Virus record (IMG/VR): IMGVR_UViG_3300009506_000218
Location: 1 to 20,256 of that record
DNA length: 20,256 nt
Strand: one strand, 5' to 3'
Source of the DNA: a virus
In this document: positions 6,521-13,469 of the stretch, piece by piece
Layout: every line of letters begins with the position of its first letter
How positions within the stretch are numbered: position 1 is the first letter of the stretch
Program-made: the position numbers and the translations under genes
The notes under the pieces: generated by a model
The model's input: the letters and a program-made list of their open reading frames with translations, nothing else
Told to the model about the DNA's origin: nothing
The model's database searches: none

Positions 6521-8074
6521 ATGGCTACTACACCTCTTTTTGTATCTCAGGCCGAGACTGACCACACGAATGTCCCTGTAATTCAGGGTGATGTGGTATA
6601 CCTCGAAGATGAGACAATCGCACAAGATGCCGCTAGAGTAGCTGCTCTTGCCGATATGACCTTAATGGCCAAAGTGGCCAGCTCCGGACAGTGGACTCCG
6701 CTTCGAGACGTTGACCCAGCGGCTACCCCTGGTTCGATGCTCACCGGGGCAATCGGAGCGGTCGAGACTTTCCAAGCCGTTTCGAACGGTTCATTCGGAA
6801 TCGCAATCGATGGAGAGACAGCATTCCAGGTATCAGCTCTGGACTTTTCAGATATCGAAGCTCCGACGGCAACCGGGGCAAGCTGCTTGACAGGCGCTCT
6901 CGGATGCACACTGGCAACCATGCAGGCAATTACGGACGGTGAGTTTGGAATTACCGTGGATGGCAATGCTCTGAGTATCACCGGACTCGATTTCAGTGAC
7001 ATCTACTCGATTTCGGATACAGCGGCGAAAGCAGTTTGCGGAGCAAACGGAACAAACCTGGCAGGATGGCAAGCGGTCGGTAACGGCGGTTTTGCAATCA
7101 CAGTAGACGGAATTACCTACACTTTCACTGACATGGATTTTGCAGGTATTTCCAAGCTCGCAGAGGTTGCGACTGTAATCAACGCACACGCAAAGGGAAC
7201 TCGCGTAAAATGCGCTTATGACAACGCTGGCGATGCATATCATTTCTACTCAACTACACGTGGACGGACTTCGACCATCACAGTTCTATCGGCTGGTACG
7301 ACAACTGATATTTCTGGAGCTGGATACCTCAACGGTACTGGCGCGACTCTAACGCAGGGCACCGGCGGCGATGGTCTGGGAACAAGTATCGCAGACGTAA
7401 TCAATCTTGCAGCGGCTGGGAAATTCGAGGTTTTCTACGATGCTGCTACTACCAAATTCCTCTTTCTCTCACCGAGGCGCGGAGCTATGAGCACAATCAC
7501 AGCTCTAAGCGACCCGAGCGGCGGCGGTACTGACATCTCCGACTCTGGACATCTCAACGGTAGGACGGGAACTGCTACTCTGACACAGGGTACAGGCGAT
7601 GCAGGAGCGGATACGACCATCGTTGACGTAATCAATGACAAGGCGGCGGGTAGATTTACCGCTTACTGGTCTGGTACTAAAATCAGGTTCGTTTCGCCTA
7701 CACTGGGAGTCAATTCAGCGGTTGCAGTACTCACGGCGGGTACTACCGGAACTGACATCTCAGGAGCTTCCTACCTGAACGGGTTGACCGGTACAGGAGT
7801 TGCAACGGCGGGAACTGGTCTCGATGGTTCTCACCTCCCAGCGGGTATTTACCGAGGTGGCTCAATCGCAGCGGCTTCAATCGTAGCAGGTACTACGACC
7901 GGATGCATAGTCATCCCGAACAAAAACATAGTCATGGAGGATTACTTGGTACTTGAGAATTCGCTTGACCTGGATAGCTCAATCATAACTCAATTCCCTA
8001 TGACTATAAGAGATTATCTACATTCAATTGGGTTCATTCCACAAACCGTCAAGTTGGCTGACGCGAATGCATAA
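6521..8074 (+). CDS. Head decoration protein, gpD-like, split by a large tandem-repeat insert
   Basis: It sits in the lambda D position, between protease/scaffold and major capsid protein. Residues about 1-73 (ETIAQDAARVAALADMTLMA...DPAATPGS) and about 438-517 (LPAGIYRGGSIAAASIVAGT...IRDYLHSIGFIP) read as the two halves of one gpD-like capsid-stabilising protein. Joined, they would be about 153 aa, against 110 for lambda gpD. Between them are about 365 residues of Gly/Thr/Ala/Asp-rich repeats: three ~50-aa units (F/WQAV.NG.F.I.VDG...DFS) and three ~75-aa units (INA..G...TDISG..YLNG..AT.TQGTG). The second kind resembles modules I associate with DUF3383-type tail sheath proteins. GGGGAGG (6504-6510) precedes the ATG. 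The insert would project from the capsid surface. The decoration assignment rests on position and on the flanking halves. Confidence 0.72.
   Translation: MATTPLFVSQAETDHTNVPVIQGDVVYLEDETIAQDAARVAALADMTLMAKVASSGQWTPLRDVDPAATPGSMLTGAIGAVETFQAVSNGSFGIAIDGETAFQVSALDFSDIEAPTATGASCLTGALGCTLATMQAITDGEFGITVDGNALSITGLDFSDIYSISDTAAKAVCGANGTNLAGWQAVGNGGFAITVDGITYTFTDMDFAGISKLAEVATVINAHAKGTRVKCAYDNAGDAYHFYSTTRGRTSTITVLSAGTTTDISGAGYLNGTGATLTQGTGGDGLGTSIADVINLAAAGKFEVFYDAATTKFLFLSPRRGAMSTITALSDPSGGGTDISDSGHLNGRTGTATLTQGTGDAGADTTIVDVINDKAAGRFTAYWSGTKIRFVSPTLGVNSAVAVLTAGTTGTDISGASYLNGLTGTGVATAGTGLDGSHLPAGIYRGGSIAAASIVAGTTTGCIVIPNKNIVMEDYLVLENSLDLDSSIITQFPMTIRDYLHSIGFIPQTVKLADANA
6740..7159 (+). repeat. Type A tandem repeats in decoration protein (3 units of ~50 aa)
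   Basis: Three consecutive protein-level repeats occupy residues about 74-122, 123-172 and 173-213. Each begins with a TGA(I/L)G- or GANG-like segment and continues as a beta-rich core, (F/M/W)QA(V/I).(N/D)G.F.I.VDG, followed by (L/M)DF(S/A)(D/G)I. The QA positions (85, 135, 184) are 50 and 49 residues apart. The third unit runs directly into the first type B unit. Codons have diverged, so these are old duplications rather than fresh DNA repeats. Confidence 0.75.
7160..7816 (+). repeat. Type B tandem repeats in decoration protein (3 units of ~75 aa)
   Basis: Three protein-level repeats at residues about 214-281, 287-358 and 365-432. Each has a (A/V)(T/D)VIN....G helix (the IN pairs are at 220, 294 and 371), then a strand pair ending in F.S...G..S.(I/V), then TDIS(G/D)..(Y/H)LNG and a T..GTG. 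motif. The spacing is 74 and 77 residues. Unit 3 is followed directly by the second half of the decoration domain. Confidence 0.78.
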
Positions 8075-8084
8075 GGAGTAAAAA

Positions 8085-9308
8085 ATGAATACTGAGACAT
8101 TAGCAGCACAGAGCCTCTTCAGTCGTTTAATGATTGAAGGGATTGACCTGTCCAAGCTGCTCGCAGTCCCTTGCGGTTTTCAGTCGCTGTTCGGTCCGCC
8201 AATGGGCAACGGTGGACGGACGCGCTATGTGACCGACTCGCGAGCAATTGACGTCGATGTCCGAAAAGGTAACAGAGGATTTTCGACACCGCTACACCGT
8301 GGTATTGTCGGCAAGGCAATGAACAAACCAAAACACGTATCAGGTAAGTTCACAAGCTTTGCGCGAACATTCCCACTCTTGCATGATACCGGGCTTGTAA
8401 CTGCCGACCAGTTACTTGAGCGCGTATTCGACGAGGAGCCTTGGCAACCTCTTACTCAGTTTGCCAGAGCACAACGTAACGCACGTGACGTAGTTGCTGA
8501 CATCGTACTCGACCATATTTATTGGATGGAGTATGCAGCGGTTCAGATGGTCAAAACCGGTAAGATGGATTTGATTTACGGTACGTCCTCGAGCGATGAG
8601 CGGATAGACACTAAGCGCGATTCAAACCACACCTATACGGCTCCGGCATCGTGGGCAACGGCTGGGACTTCGATTCTCGACCACCTTGACTCGATGGCTA
8701 CACTGATTATTGAGGATGCAAACAAGGTTCCCGATGTTCTCATAGTCGGTGGAAGTGTACCGGGGTATCTGGCAGCAAATACCGAAATACAGACGTACGC
8801 GAATCTAAAGGCGGCTGGCACGGCTGGTTTCTCAATTGTTTGGTTCGGTGACAACTATGTGGTAGAGCCTAGATTTGCTCACATGATTGCAAATGGTTTC
8901 AACCCACTGTGTAAAGTGATTACCAAGAAAGGTCGCAAGATTAATATCTTCACCTACGAGGGTAACTACGTCGTATCTGGCTCATCGACTTACTACATGG
9001 GAGCCGACGAGGTTGTCATGATGAGCTCCAAGGCTGCATGTGATAGGTACTTCGGGCCACCGGAGAAACTAACTCCTACTCAACAGATGCAAGCGGATTG
9101 GAATTCTCTGTTCGGTTTCGACCCTGAGAATATCCAGTTACCGCCAAACATAGACGCGACTCCTGAGGTTATTGATAGACGATGCTTCTCTTGCGACGTA
9201 AGACGTAACGAGCAGAACACTGCTTTCGAGGTATCAGTCCAGGCGGCTCCGATGTATGTAACCCGCGACACTGACGCATTTGTGTATTGTGCCGACGTGA
9301 CACCATAG
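8085..9308 (+). CDS. Major capsid protein, lambda gpE family
   Basis: Forms the icosahedral shell. 407 aa (lambda gpE is 341 aa). The order of elements fits the gpE/HK97-type fold: an N-terminal arm, RTRYVTDSRAIDVDVRKGNRG, a beta-rich E-loop-like region with FSTPLHRGIVGKAMNKP, a long helical segment around QLLERVFDEEPWQPLTQFAR and later P-domain and A-domain strands ending in VQAAPMYVTRDTDAFVYCADV. It has one of the strongest ribosome-binding sites in the window (AAGGAG at 8073-8078, 6 bases before ATG), as expected for the most abundant structural protein. It lies directly after the decoration gene, as in lambda D-E. Confidence 0.9.
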   Translation: MNTETLAAQSLFSRLMIEGIDLSKLLAVPCGFQSLFGPPMGNGGRTRYVTDSRAIDVDVRKGNRGFSTPLHRGIVGKAMNKPKHVSGKFTSFARTFPLLHDTGLVTADQLLERVFDEEPWQPLTQFARAQRNARDVVADIVLDHIYWMEYAAVQMVKTGKMDLIYGTSSSDERIDTKRDSNHTYTAPASWATAGTSILDHLDSMATLIIEDANKVPDVLIVGGSVPGYLAANTEIQTYANLKAAGTAGFSIVWFGDNYVVEPRFAHMIANGFNPLCKVITKKGRKINIFTYEGNYVVSGSSTYYMGADEVVMMSSKAACDRYFGPPEKLTPTQQMQADWNSLFGFDPENIQLPPNIDATPEVIDRRCFSCDVRRNEQNTAFEVSVQAAPMYVTRDTDAFVYCADVTP

Positions 9309-9319
9309 GAGATTGACAA

Positions 9320-9580
9320 ATGAGTGACAAGAAAAAATATACTCATGTTTGGTTGGCACCTTGCACAGGCTCGAAAGGGCTTTTGCTTAGAACGGGTAAA
9401 CCATTCGACGCATCTGAGCATGACTACATCAGTATTGTAGACGCGGTTGCAGCGGGCAAGGCCAAACCACTAAAGGAAAGTGATACTAAGGTTGTGGCAG
9501 TCGAAGCGAAGCCAATGACAGAGGCCGACTTTTTGCCTCCAGGGGCAGGACCAAAACCGACTGCCAAGAAAGGTAAATAG
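9320..9580 (+). CDS. Small lysine-rich protein in the lambda FI position
   Basis: An 86-aa protein with no family I can name. It has a short folded-looking N-terminal half (THVWLAPCTGSKGLLLRTGKPFDASEHDY) and a disordered Lys/Pro/Ala-rich tail ending in KPTAKKGK. AGGAGA (9307-9312) overlaps the capsid gene stop and lies 7 bases before the ATG. Position after the major capsid gene matches lambda FI, a packaging accessory protein, but sequence does not establish that role. Confidence 0.7.
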   Translation: MSDKKKYTHVWLAPCTGSKGLLLRTGKPFDASEHDYISIVDAVAAGKAKPLKESDTKVVAVEAKPMTEADFLPPGAGPKPTAKKGK

Positions 9581-9582
9581 CT

Positions 9583-9777
9583 ATGGCCGACAAAGACAAA
9601 GAAAAGGAGAACACCGAATTGAAGGTAACTCCCGAAGTGGAAGAGGCCAAAGCTCCACCTAAAAAACCGAGGTTGAAACCGATTATCGAATATAGAGACT
9701 GCAAAAAGATAGTAGTCGGATATATCGATATTGACACTGGTAAGAAGAGTGTAGTCAAGGCCAGTAAGAAGAAGTAA
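9583..9777 (+). CDS. Small highly charged protein, unknown function
   Basis: A 64-aa, Lys/Glu-rich protein. Residues 1-32 are low-complexity (DKDKEKEN..., then a proline/lysine patch), 33-55 look like a beta-hairpin (IIEYRDCKKIVVGYIDIDTG), and it ends in KASKKK. It begins 2 bases after the previous stop, with AAAGG about 10 bases upstream, and its stop overlaps the next start as TAATG. Tight coupling on both sides argues that it is real despite its size. The general style resembles the preceding gene. Confidence 0.65.
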   Translation: MADKDKEKENTELKVTPEVEEAKAPPKKPRLKPIIEYRDCKKIVVGYIDIDTGKKSVVKASKKK

Positions 9778-10169
9778 TGGGACTTCGCGCCGATATAGAG
9801 GAAGACCTGCTCGAAACCTTGGAGGAGCCAGAAGATTTTGGCTTACCAGTTGTTTTGATTGCTCCTGATGGTACGGTCTACAACACGTCTGAAAACGATG
9901 ACGGTACTCTATACGGTAGAATTGTTTATGATACGATTGAGCAAGACGAGGATGGTAACGAAGTGATAGTTCACAAACCAATGGTGACGCTACGTCTATC
10001 CTCTCTTGCTCGTGTCCCTGAGAACGGTGAGACATGGGTTGTAAAGATTCCCGATGGTCCACGAGATGACGCTAGTGTTGTGTCCTACATACTCGAAAGG
10101 GCTCCTGAAGATGGCCGGTCAATTGGGTATATCAATCTTTATCTTCGAAAGACGGAGCAGTCATCATGA
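9777..10169 (+). CDS. Head-tail connector protein candidate (gpFII position)
   Basis: A 130-aa acidic, beta-rich protein. It has the arrangement LPVVLIAPDG / LYGRIVYDTIEQDEDGNEVI / KPMVTLRLSSLARVPENGET / WVVKIPDG / GRSIGYINLYLRKTEQS, which I recognise from proteins placed between major capsid and tail genes in many lambda-headed phages. In lambda this slot holds FII, which joins head and tail. The function is inferred from position and layout. Overlaps are TAATG upstream and ATGA downstream. Confidence 0.65.
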   Translation: MGLRADIEEDLLETLEEPEDFGLPVVLIAPDGTVYNTSENDDGTLYGRIVYDTIEQDEDGNEVIVHKPMVTLRLSSLARVPENGETWVVKIPDGPRDDASVVSYILERAPEDGRSIGYINLYLRKTEQSS

Positions 10170-10825
10170 CAATGAACTTTCGTCTAGTAAAGACAGGGAT
10201 TGAAGGTATCCTGAGTAACTATGCCTCAACGGGTGGCTATCGAGTATTGGGGTACAATGATGACGCAATCGACGCAGAAGATTTGCTAGGTACTCGAAGA
10301 TTAGTCCAAGTTTATGCGGACGGTGGAGACTTCAACGGTGGAGGATTCAACGGGCCAGCAAAGCACGATGTCACATTCGCAATTGATTTGCTGACAAGTG
10401 CAAAGGCTCAAGTAGACCTTACCGTTATTGACGATGAGACCTCGACAGCGGTTGAGATAGCGGCTGCAATGGCAGCGGCTCAAGCTGCATCCAAACTAGC
10501 AAACGATGACCTAGACGAATTCATTGACGTGATTTTCAATCTACTCATGGATAATACTAATCTGAATATGGGAGTTAGTGAATTGGTTGCGAGCGTTGGT
10601 AATCGATGGATACCAAAGTGGAAAAAAAGTAAGCCCATGACTCGTGGCGATATGGTTGTTCTCCATGCTACTATGGACTTAACATGTCGCGTAATGGAAG
10701 ACTTCGCCGGGGTAACGCCAGTGGCAGCAACCGAGGGTGAAGCAGTAAAAACTATTTTCAAACTGAAAACTGACGAGGACGCCGAGCTGGATGACGGGCT
10801 CGCCGCATCCCAGGCAGGAGGTTAA
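10166..10825 (+). CDS. Neck or tail-terminator protein candidate
   Basis: A 219-aa protein between the connector and the tail sheath, where tailed phages carry tail-completion/terminator genes (lambda Z/U; Mu 37-38). It has an N-terminal segment, a mid-region with YADGGDFNGGGFNGPAKHDVTFAIDLL, an Ala-rich helix around residues 96-112, and a C-terminal beta-rich part ending in VLHATMDLTCRV before an acidic tail. The alternation of strands and a central helix is compatible with a tail terminator fold, but no diagnostic motif was recognised. ATGA overlap with the preceding gene. The ribosome-binding site of the next gene lies across its stop codon. Confidence 0.5.
   Translation: MTMNFRLVKTGIEGILSNYASTGGYRVLGYNDDAIDAEDLLGTRRLVQVYADGGDFNGGGFNGPAKHDVTFAIDLLTSAKAQVDLTVIDDETSTAVEIAAAMAAAQAASKLANDDLDEFIDVIFNLLMDNTNLNMGVSELVASVGNRWIPKWKKSKPMTRGDMVVLHATMDLTCRVMEDFAGVTPVAATEGEAVKTIFKLKTDEDAELDDGLAASQAGG
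10816..10821 (+). promoter_or_regulatory. Strong ribosome-binding site deciding the sheath start
   Basis: AGGAGG lies 8 bases before ATG 10830 and sits inside the last codons of the preceding gene. It makes 10830 the start of the sheath gene rather than an upstream in-frame ATG at 10791, which has no such site and would add 13 unrelated residues. Confidence 0.8.
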
Positions 10826-10829
10826 AAAG

Positions 10830-12425
10830 ATGGGAAATATCATAACCGCCGATAGCTACGCAGCGGGCGTCGGAGTCGGCATAGAAAACAAAGCCTTTGC
10901 GCTTGCCATAGAAAACCGACCTCAAAAGATTTTGATTGTCGGAGCGGCACTTGCAGCAAAGGCAGGAACATACGTCGCCAACACCCCGAGACGAATGTAC
11001 TCAGGAGATGAGGCTGGCGGACGGTACGGTCTGGGTGGCTCCTTGGATATCACTCTGAGGGCTTGTTGGGCAGTCCATAAAGGAGCAGTTGAGACTTATG
11101 TTGCACCTCAAGCAGAGAGTGGAACTGGAGTTGCTGCTACAGTAGGCGGAATTGAATTCACTAACGCGGTTACAACTAACGGTTACATGTACATCTATGT
11201 AGCTGGTACCTTGTACAAAATATGGGCTACGACTGATGATACTATTAGTGAGCTCGGTGACCTGCTTGTAGCGGCTCTAGCGGCAGACCCTCATTGTCCG
11301 GTAACAGGTGTCAATACTGCGGGTGACGTGGTATTCACGTGCAAAGAGAAGGGCACTTGGGGTAATGACATCTCCATATCGTTCAACGAAAAGGGAGAGG
11401 ATACCCCGGCTGGATTGGCATACACAATCACCCCACTCTCGACCGGAGCGAATGACCCGAGTATTGCTGATGTATTGGCAGTTATGGGAGCGGATGACAA
11501 CGCGAACGCGGACGCATACACAATCATAGTACCAACTTATGACAAACTCGGTGATACCACGATGGATGCTCTGTCTGAGTACAACGGTACTGGTAACGAG
11601 ATTGAGGGTTGTTATGCCGAGACCGTAAGACGTCCTTTTGTGGCTCTGTATGGCGATAACGATGAGGGTACCGATGCAAAGGCGGCGCTTGTAGTGATAG
11701 GGACTGCCAGGAGAGCGCTCGACCGGACCAATGGAGTTGTCCCGGTTCCCTGCTCGCCCAATCATCCTAGCGCGATTGCTGGCGCGGCGGCGGGACTCAT
11801 TGCAAAGACTGCTCACATCAGACCGAACGAGGATTACTATGACAAGGTTCTGACAGGTATTCTGCCAGGACTAAGAGCAACGATTGCGGCATCTACCGGT
11901 CGATGGACTGACAATTATGTGAACCGTAAAGCAGCGGTTGAGGCTGGCGTAGGGACTACGGTCATCGAGGAGAACGTTGTCAAGCTCCAAAACATGCTCA
12001 CTTTCTATCACCCTGAATCGGTTGCAATGGCATCGAACGGATACAGGGCAATTCGTGATATCATGATTTCGATGAGTGTCATCAAGGCTCACTACGATAT
12101 ATTCAATACTGAGGAGTGGGATGGTATCTCGATTGTGGCGGACGTGGCCAAGGTAGGCAACGCAACGGCCAAAGCAAAGGTCCGAGATTGGAGGTCAGTT
12201 TTTGGAACGCTTTGTCAGCTTGCAGATGAATTTGAGAATCGTGGATGGATTTATGAATCTGCGTGGACCAAAGAGACCATAGCCGCAGACATAGATACAT
12301 ACATATCACTAAGAGAAGGCGGCACGGGATGGGATACCATTCTACCTCTGGTCTATAGTGGCAAGGGTGGAATACTCAACGCGACGGTTCAGTTTGATGT
12401 AAACTTGGCCGTAATAACCGGTTAA
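10830..12425 (+). CDS. Contractile tail sheath protein (Mu gpL-like)
   Basis: Forms the outer tube that contracts to drive the tail tube through the host envelope. 531 aa (Mu gpL is 495 aa). The N-terminus (NIITADSYAAGVGVGIENKA... QKILIVGAALA) and the central inserted beta-domain (GGIEFTNAV...TLYKIWATTDDTISELGDLL...GTWGNDISISFNEKGE) match Mu-type sheaths. So does the C-terminal conserved region (ENVVKLQNMLTFYHP ... NTEEWDGISIVADV). The start at 10830 is chosen by AGGAGG at 10816-10821. The tail-tube gene follows 13 bases later, the usual sheath-tube pair. Confidence 0.9.
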   Translation: MGNIITADSYAAGVGVGIENKAFALAIENRPQKILIVGAALAAKAGTYVANTPRRMYSGDEAGGRYGLGGSLDITLRACWAVHKGAVETYVAPQAESGTGVAATVGGIEFTNAVTTNGYMYIYVAGTLYKIWATTDDTISELGDLLVAALAADPHCPVTGVNTAGDVVFTCKEKGTWGNDISISFNEKGEDTPAGLAYTITPLSTGANDPSIADVLAVMGADDNANADAYTIIVPTYDKLGDTTMDALSEYNGTGNEIEGCYAETVRRPFVALYGDNDEGTDAKAALVVIGTARRALDRTNGVVPVPCSPNHPSAIAGAAAGLIAKTAHIRPNEDYYDKVLTGILPGLRATIAASTGRWTDNYVNRKAAVEAGVGTTVIEENVVKLQNMLTFYHPESVAMASNGYRAIRDIMISMSVIKAHYDIFNTEEWDGISIVADVAKVGNATAKAKVRDWRSVFGTLCQLADEFENRGWIYESAWTKETIAADIDTYISLREGGTGWDTILPLVYSGKGGILNATVQFDVNLAVITG

Positions 12426-12438
12426 AGGAGGCTGAACT

Positions 12439-12816
12439 ATGGGTTTAAGAGATGGTGTCGGAACTCCGCGACAAATCATTATCGCGAATGTTCCATATAA
12501 CGCTCATGCTGATTGTGACATCAGTCAGATATTGCACGAGTGGGAAACCGAGTTCATAGCCACTTCGGGAGCGCCTATTCCGAAGATGACCAAGGTTGTT
12601 CCAAGTGCCAAAAATGTTGACTTGGCAGTGAATCCAGACCAGGCACAATTGATTGCTTTGGTTGGTTCGTCTCCTGTAGATTTGCCTCATGGTTTCATAA
12701 CCACGGGTTTTGTAACCTATATGGGACCGGGGCGAATCAAATGCGGTGAGTACAGCCACGCCAACGGAAAACTGCCAGTAGAAATCTACTGGACTACAGC
12801 ACCTACAAAGGTTTAG
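12439..12816 (+). CDS. Tail tube protein (Mu gpM-like)
   Basis: Subunit of the inner tail tube through which DNA passes. 125 aa (Mu gpM is 118 aa). It is beta-rich with IEWNY-like strands replaced here by PVEIYWTTAPTKV at the C-terminus, and VDLAVNPDQAQLIALVGSSP and GFITTGFVTYMGPGRIKCGEY in the middle. It follows the sheath gene directly, with AAAGGAGG (12425-12432) 6 bases before the ATG. A strong site fits a protein needed in many copies. Confidence 0.85.
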   Translation: MGLRDGVGTPRQIIIANVPYNAHADCDISQILHEWETEFIATSGAPIPKMTKVVPSAKNVDLAVNPDQAQLIALVGSSPVDLPHGFITTGFVTYMGPGRIKCGEYSHANGKLPVEIYWTTAPTKV

Positions 12817-12846
12817 TAAATTGCAATGCAAAAAGGAGAGACAACT

Positions 12847-13326
12847 ATGGAGGAAAAAGTACCTAAAAAGCTCGCTAGAATGAGAGTAGAGGAGTCCGTT
12901 GTACAGTTACAATGGGCTCTATTTGCCGATGAATACAACATCCCAGACGATGCAGAACTCAAAGGCGACGATAACAATAGCCAGATACTCAGAGCATTAA
13001 AAGCCTCTTGGTTAAGAATGATGAGAGCTGGTATGGTTGAGATTGTCAGTGATGCCAATGAGGGAATAATTGTCAAGCAATATCTTGCTCACAGAGTAGA
13101 GGGAATCAGTGGGGAGCATCAATGTCTTATTTGGAAAGCTCCTACAGTGTCTACAATCGCTCAGGCACGTATGGGTACTCGAAGTAGTGAGGAGACTCCC
13201 AGTATTCAACAGTGGCAAAAATACGCGGCATCTGCTACGAATGTTGCAGAGCCTCTTTTGTTACAACTCAAGGGAGGTGACCAATCGCGTATGGCTACGA
13301 TTGCGCAGCTTTTTATATCCGCGTAG
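12847..13326 (+). CDS. Tail assembly chaperone, zero-frame product
   Basis: A 159-aa, mainly helical protein located between tail tube and tape measure, where tailed phages encode the chaperone that coats the tape measure during tail assembly (lambda G, P2 E, Mu 41). I choose ATG 12847 because AAGGAG (12833-12838) lies 8 bases upstream; an in-frame ATG at 12826 would place that site inside the gene. Sequence similarity to a known chaperone family is not obvious to me, so the call rests on position, size and the downstream frameshift extension. The end (…RMATIAQLFISA) coincides with the slip site. Confidence 0.72.
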   Translation: MEEKVPKKLARMRVEESVVQLQWALFADEYNIPDDAELKGDDNNSQILRALKASWLRMMRAGMVEIVSDANEGIIVKQYLAHRVEGISGEHQCLIWKAPTVSTIAQARMGTRSSEETPSIQQWQKYAASATNVAEPLLLQLKGGDQSRMATIAQLFISA

Positions 13327-13466
13327 CTCCGAACGTCCAGGTAATGGGCGATAACCTGTTTGCGTTTGGGGTTGCGCCGTCGGAGTTACGAAAGATGCCC
13401 TATCCAGAGCTTAAATATTTCAACGAATCTTTGAGGCGAATTATGCCTAAGAAACCCAAGAGCTAG
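12847..13466 (+). CDS. Tail assembly chaperone, -1 frameshift fusion product
   Basis: Past the zero-frame stop (13324-13326) the -1 frame is open from 13281 to a stop at 13464-13466 and encodes YIRVAPNVQVMGDNLFAFG... then the motif MPYPELKYFNE and a basic end. A slip near 13310-13315 would fuse 156 residues of the chaperone to 50 new residues, about 206 aa. The stop lies 3 bases before the tape-measure ATG. A standalone reading from ATG 13344 (40 aa) is possible, but it has no good ribosome-binding site (AGG only 2 bases away). Frameshifted chaperone pairs at this location are conserved in tailed phages (lambda G/GT). The frameshift itself is inferred. Confidence 0.65.
13308..13389 (+). promoter_or_regulatory. 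Putative -1 frameshift signal: T-run slip site plus downstream stem
   Basis: Zero-frame codons are CAG CTT TTT ATA TCC GCG TAG. The TTT codon at 13312-13314 can re-pair perfectly one base back (13311-13313). After an 8-base spacer, 13323-13332 (GTAGCTCCGA) can pair with 13380-13389 (TCGGAGTTAC) as a 10-bp stem with one G-U pair. An inner hairpin CAGGT/ACCTG (13338-13342 with 13354-13358) lies in its loop. Slip site, spacer and stem fit the layout of stimulated -1 frameshifting, though the heptamer is not a canonical X XXY YYZ. Confidence 0.5.
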
Positions 13467-13469
13467 GTA

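Noticed and set aside
9424-10062. Minus-strand open frame of 212 codons
   Set aside because: It lies opposite four tightly packed + strand genes with good starts. Its translation is His/Arg/Gln-rich and shows no domain, so it is a shadow frame.
10791-10829. Longer start for the tail sheath
   Set aside because: The added 13 residues lie inside the upstream gene and have no ribosome-binding site, whereas AGGAGG stands at the right distance from ATG 10830.
11277-11816. Minus-strand open frame of 179 codons
   Set aside because: Opposite the tail sheath gene, Arg/Ser/Cys-rich, no recognisable motif and no operon context on that strand.
13109-13354. + strand 81-codon frame overlapping the chaperone gene (the +1/-2 frame)
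   Set aside because: I considered it as a -2 frameshift product of the kind reported for Mu. It extends only about 9 codons past the chaperone stop and lacks the MPYPELKYFNE motif found in the -1 frame, so the -1 frame is preferred.
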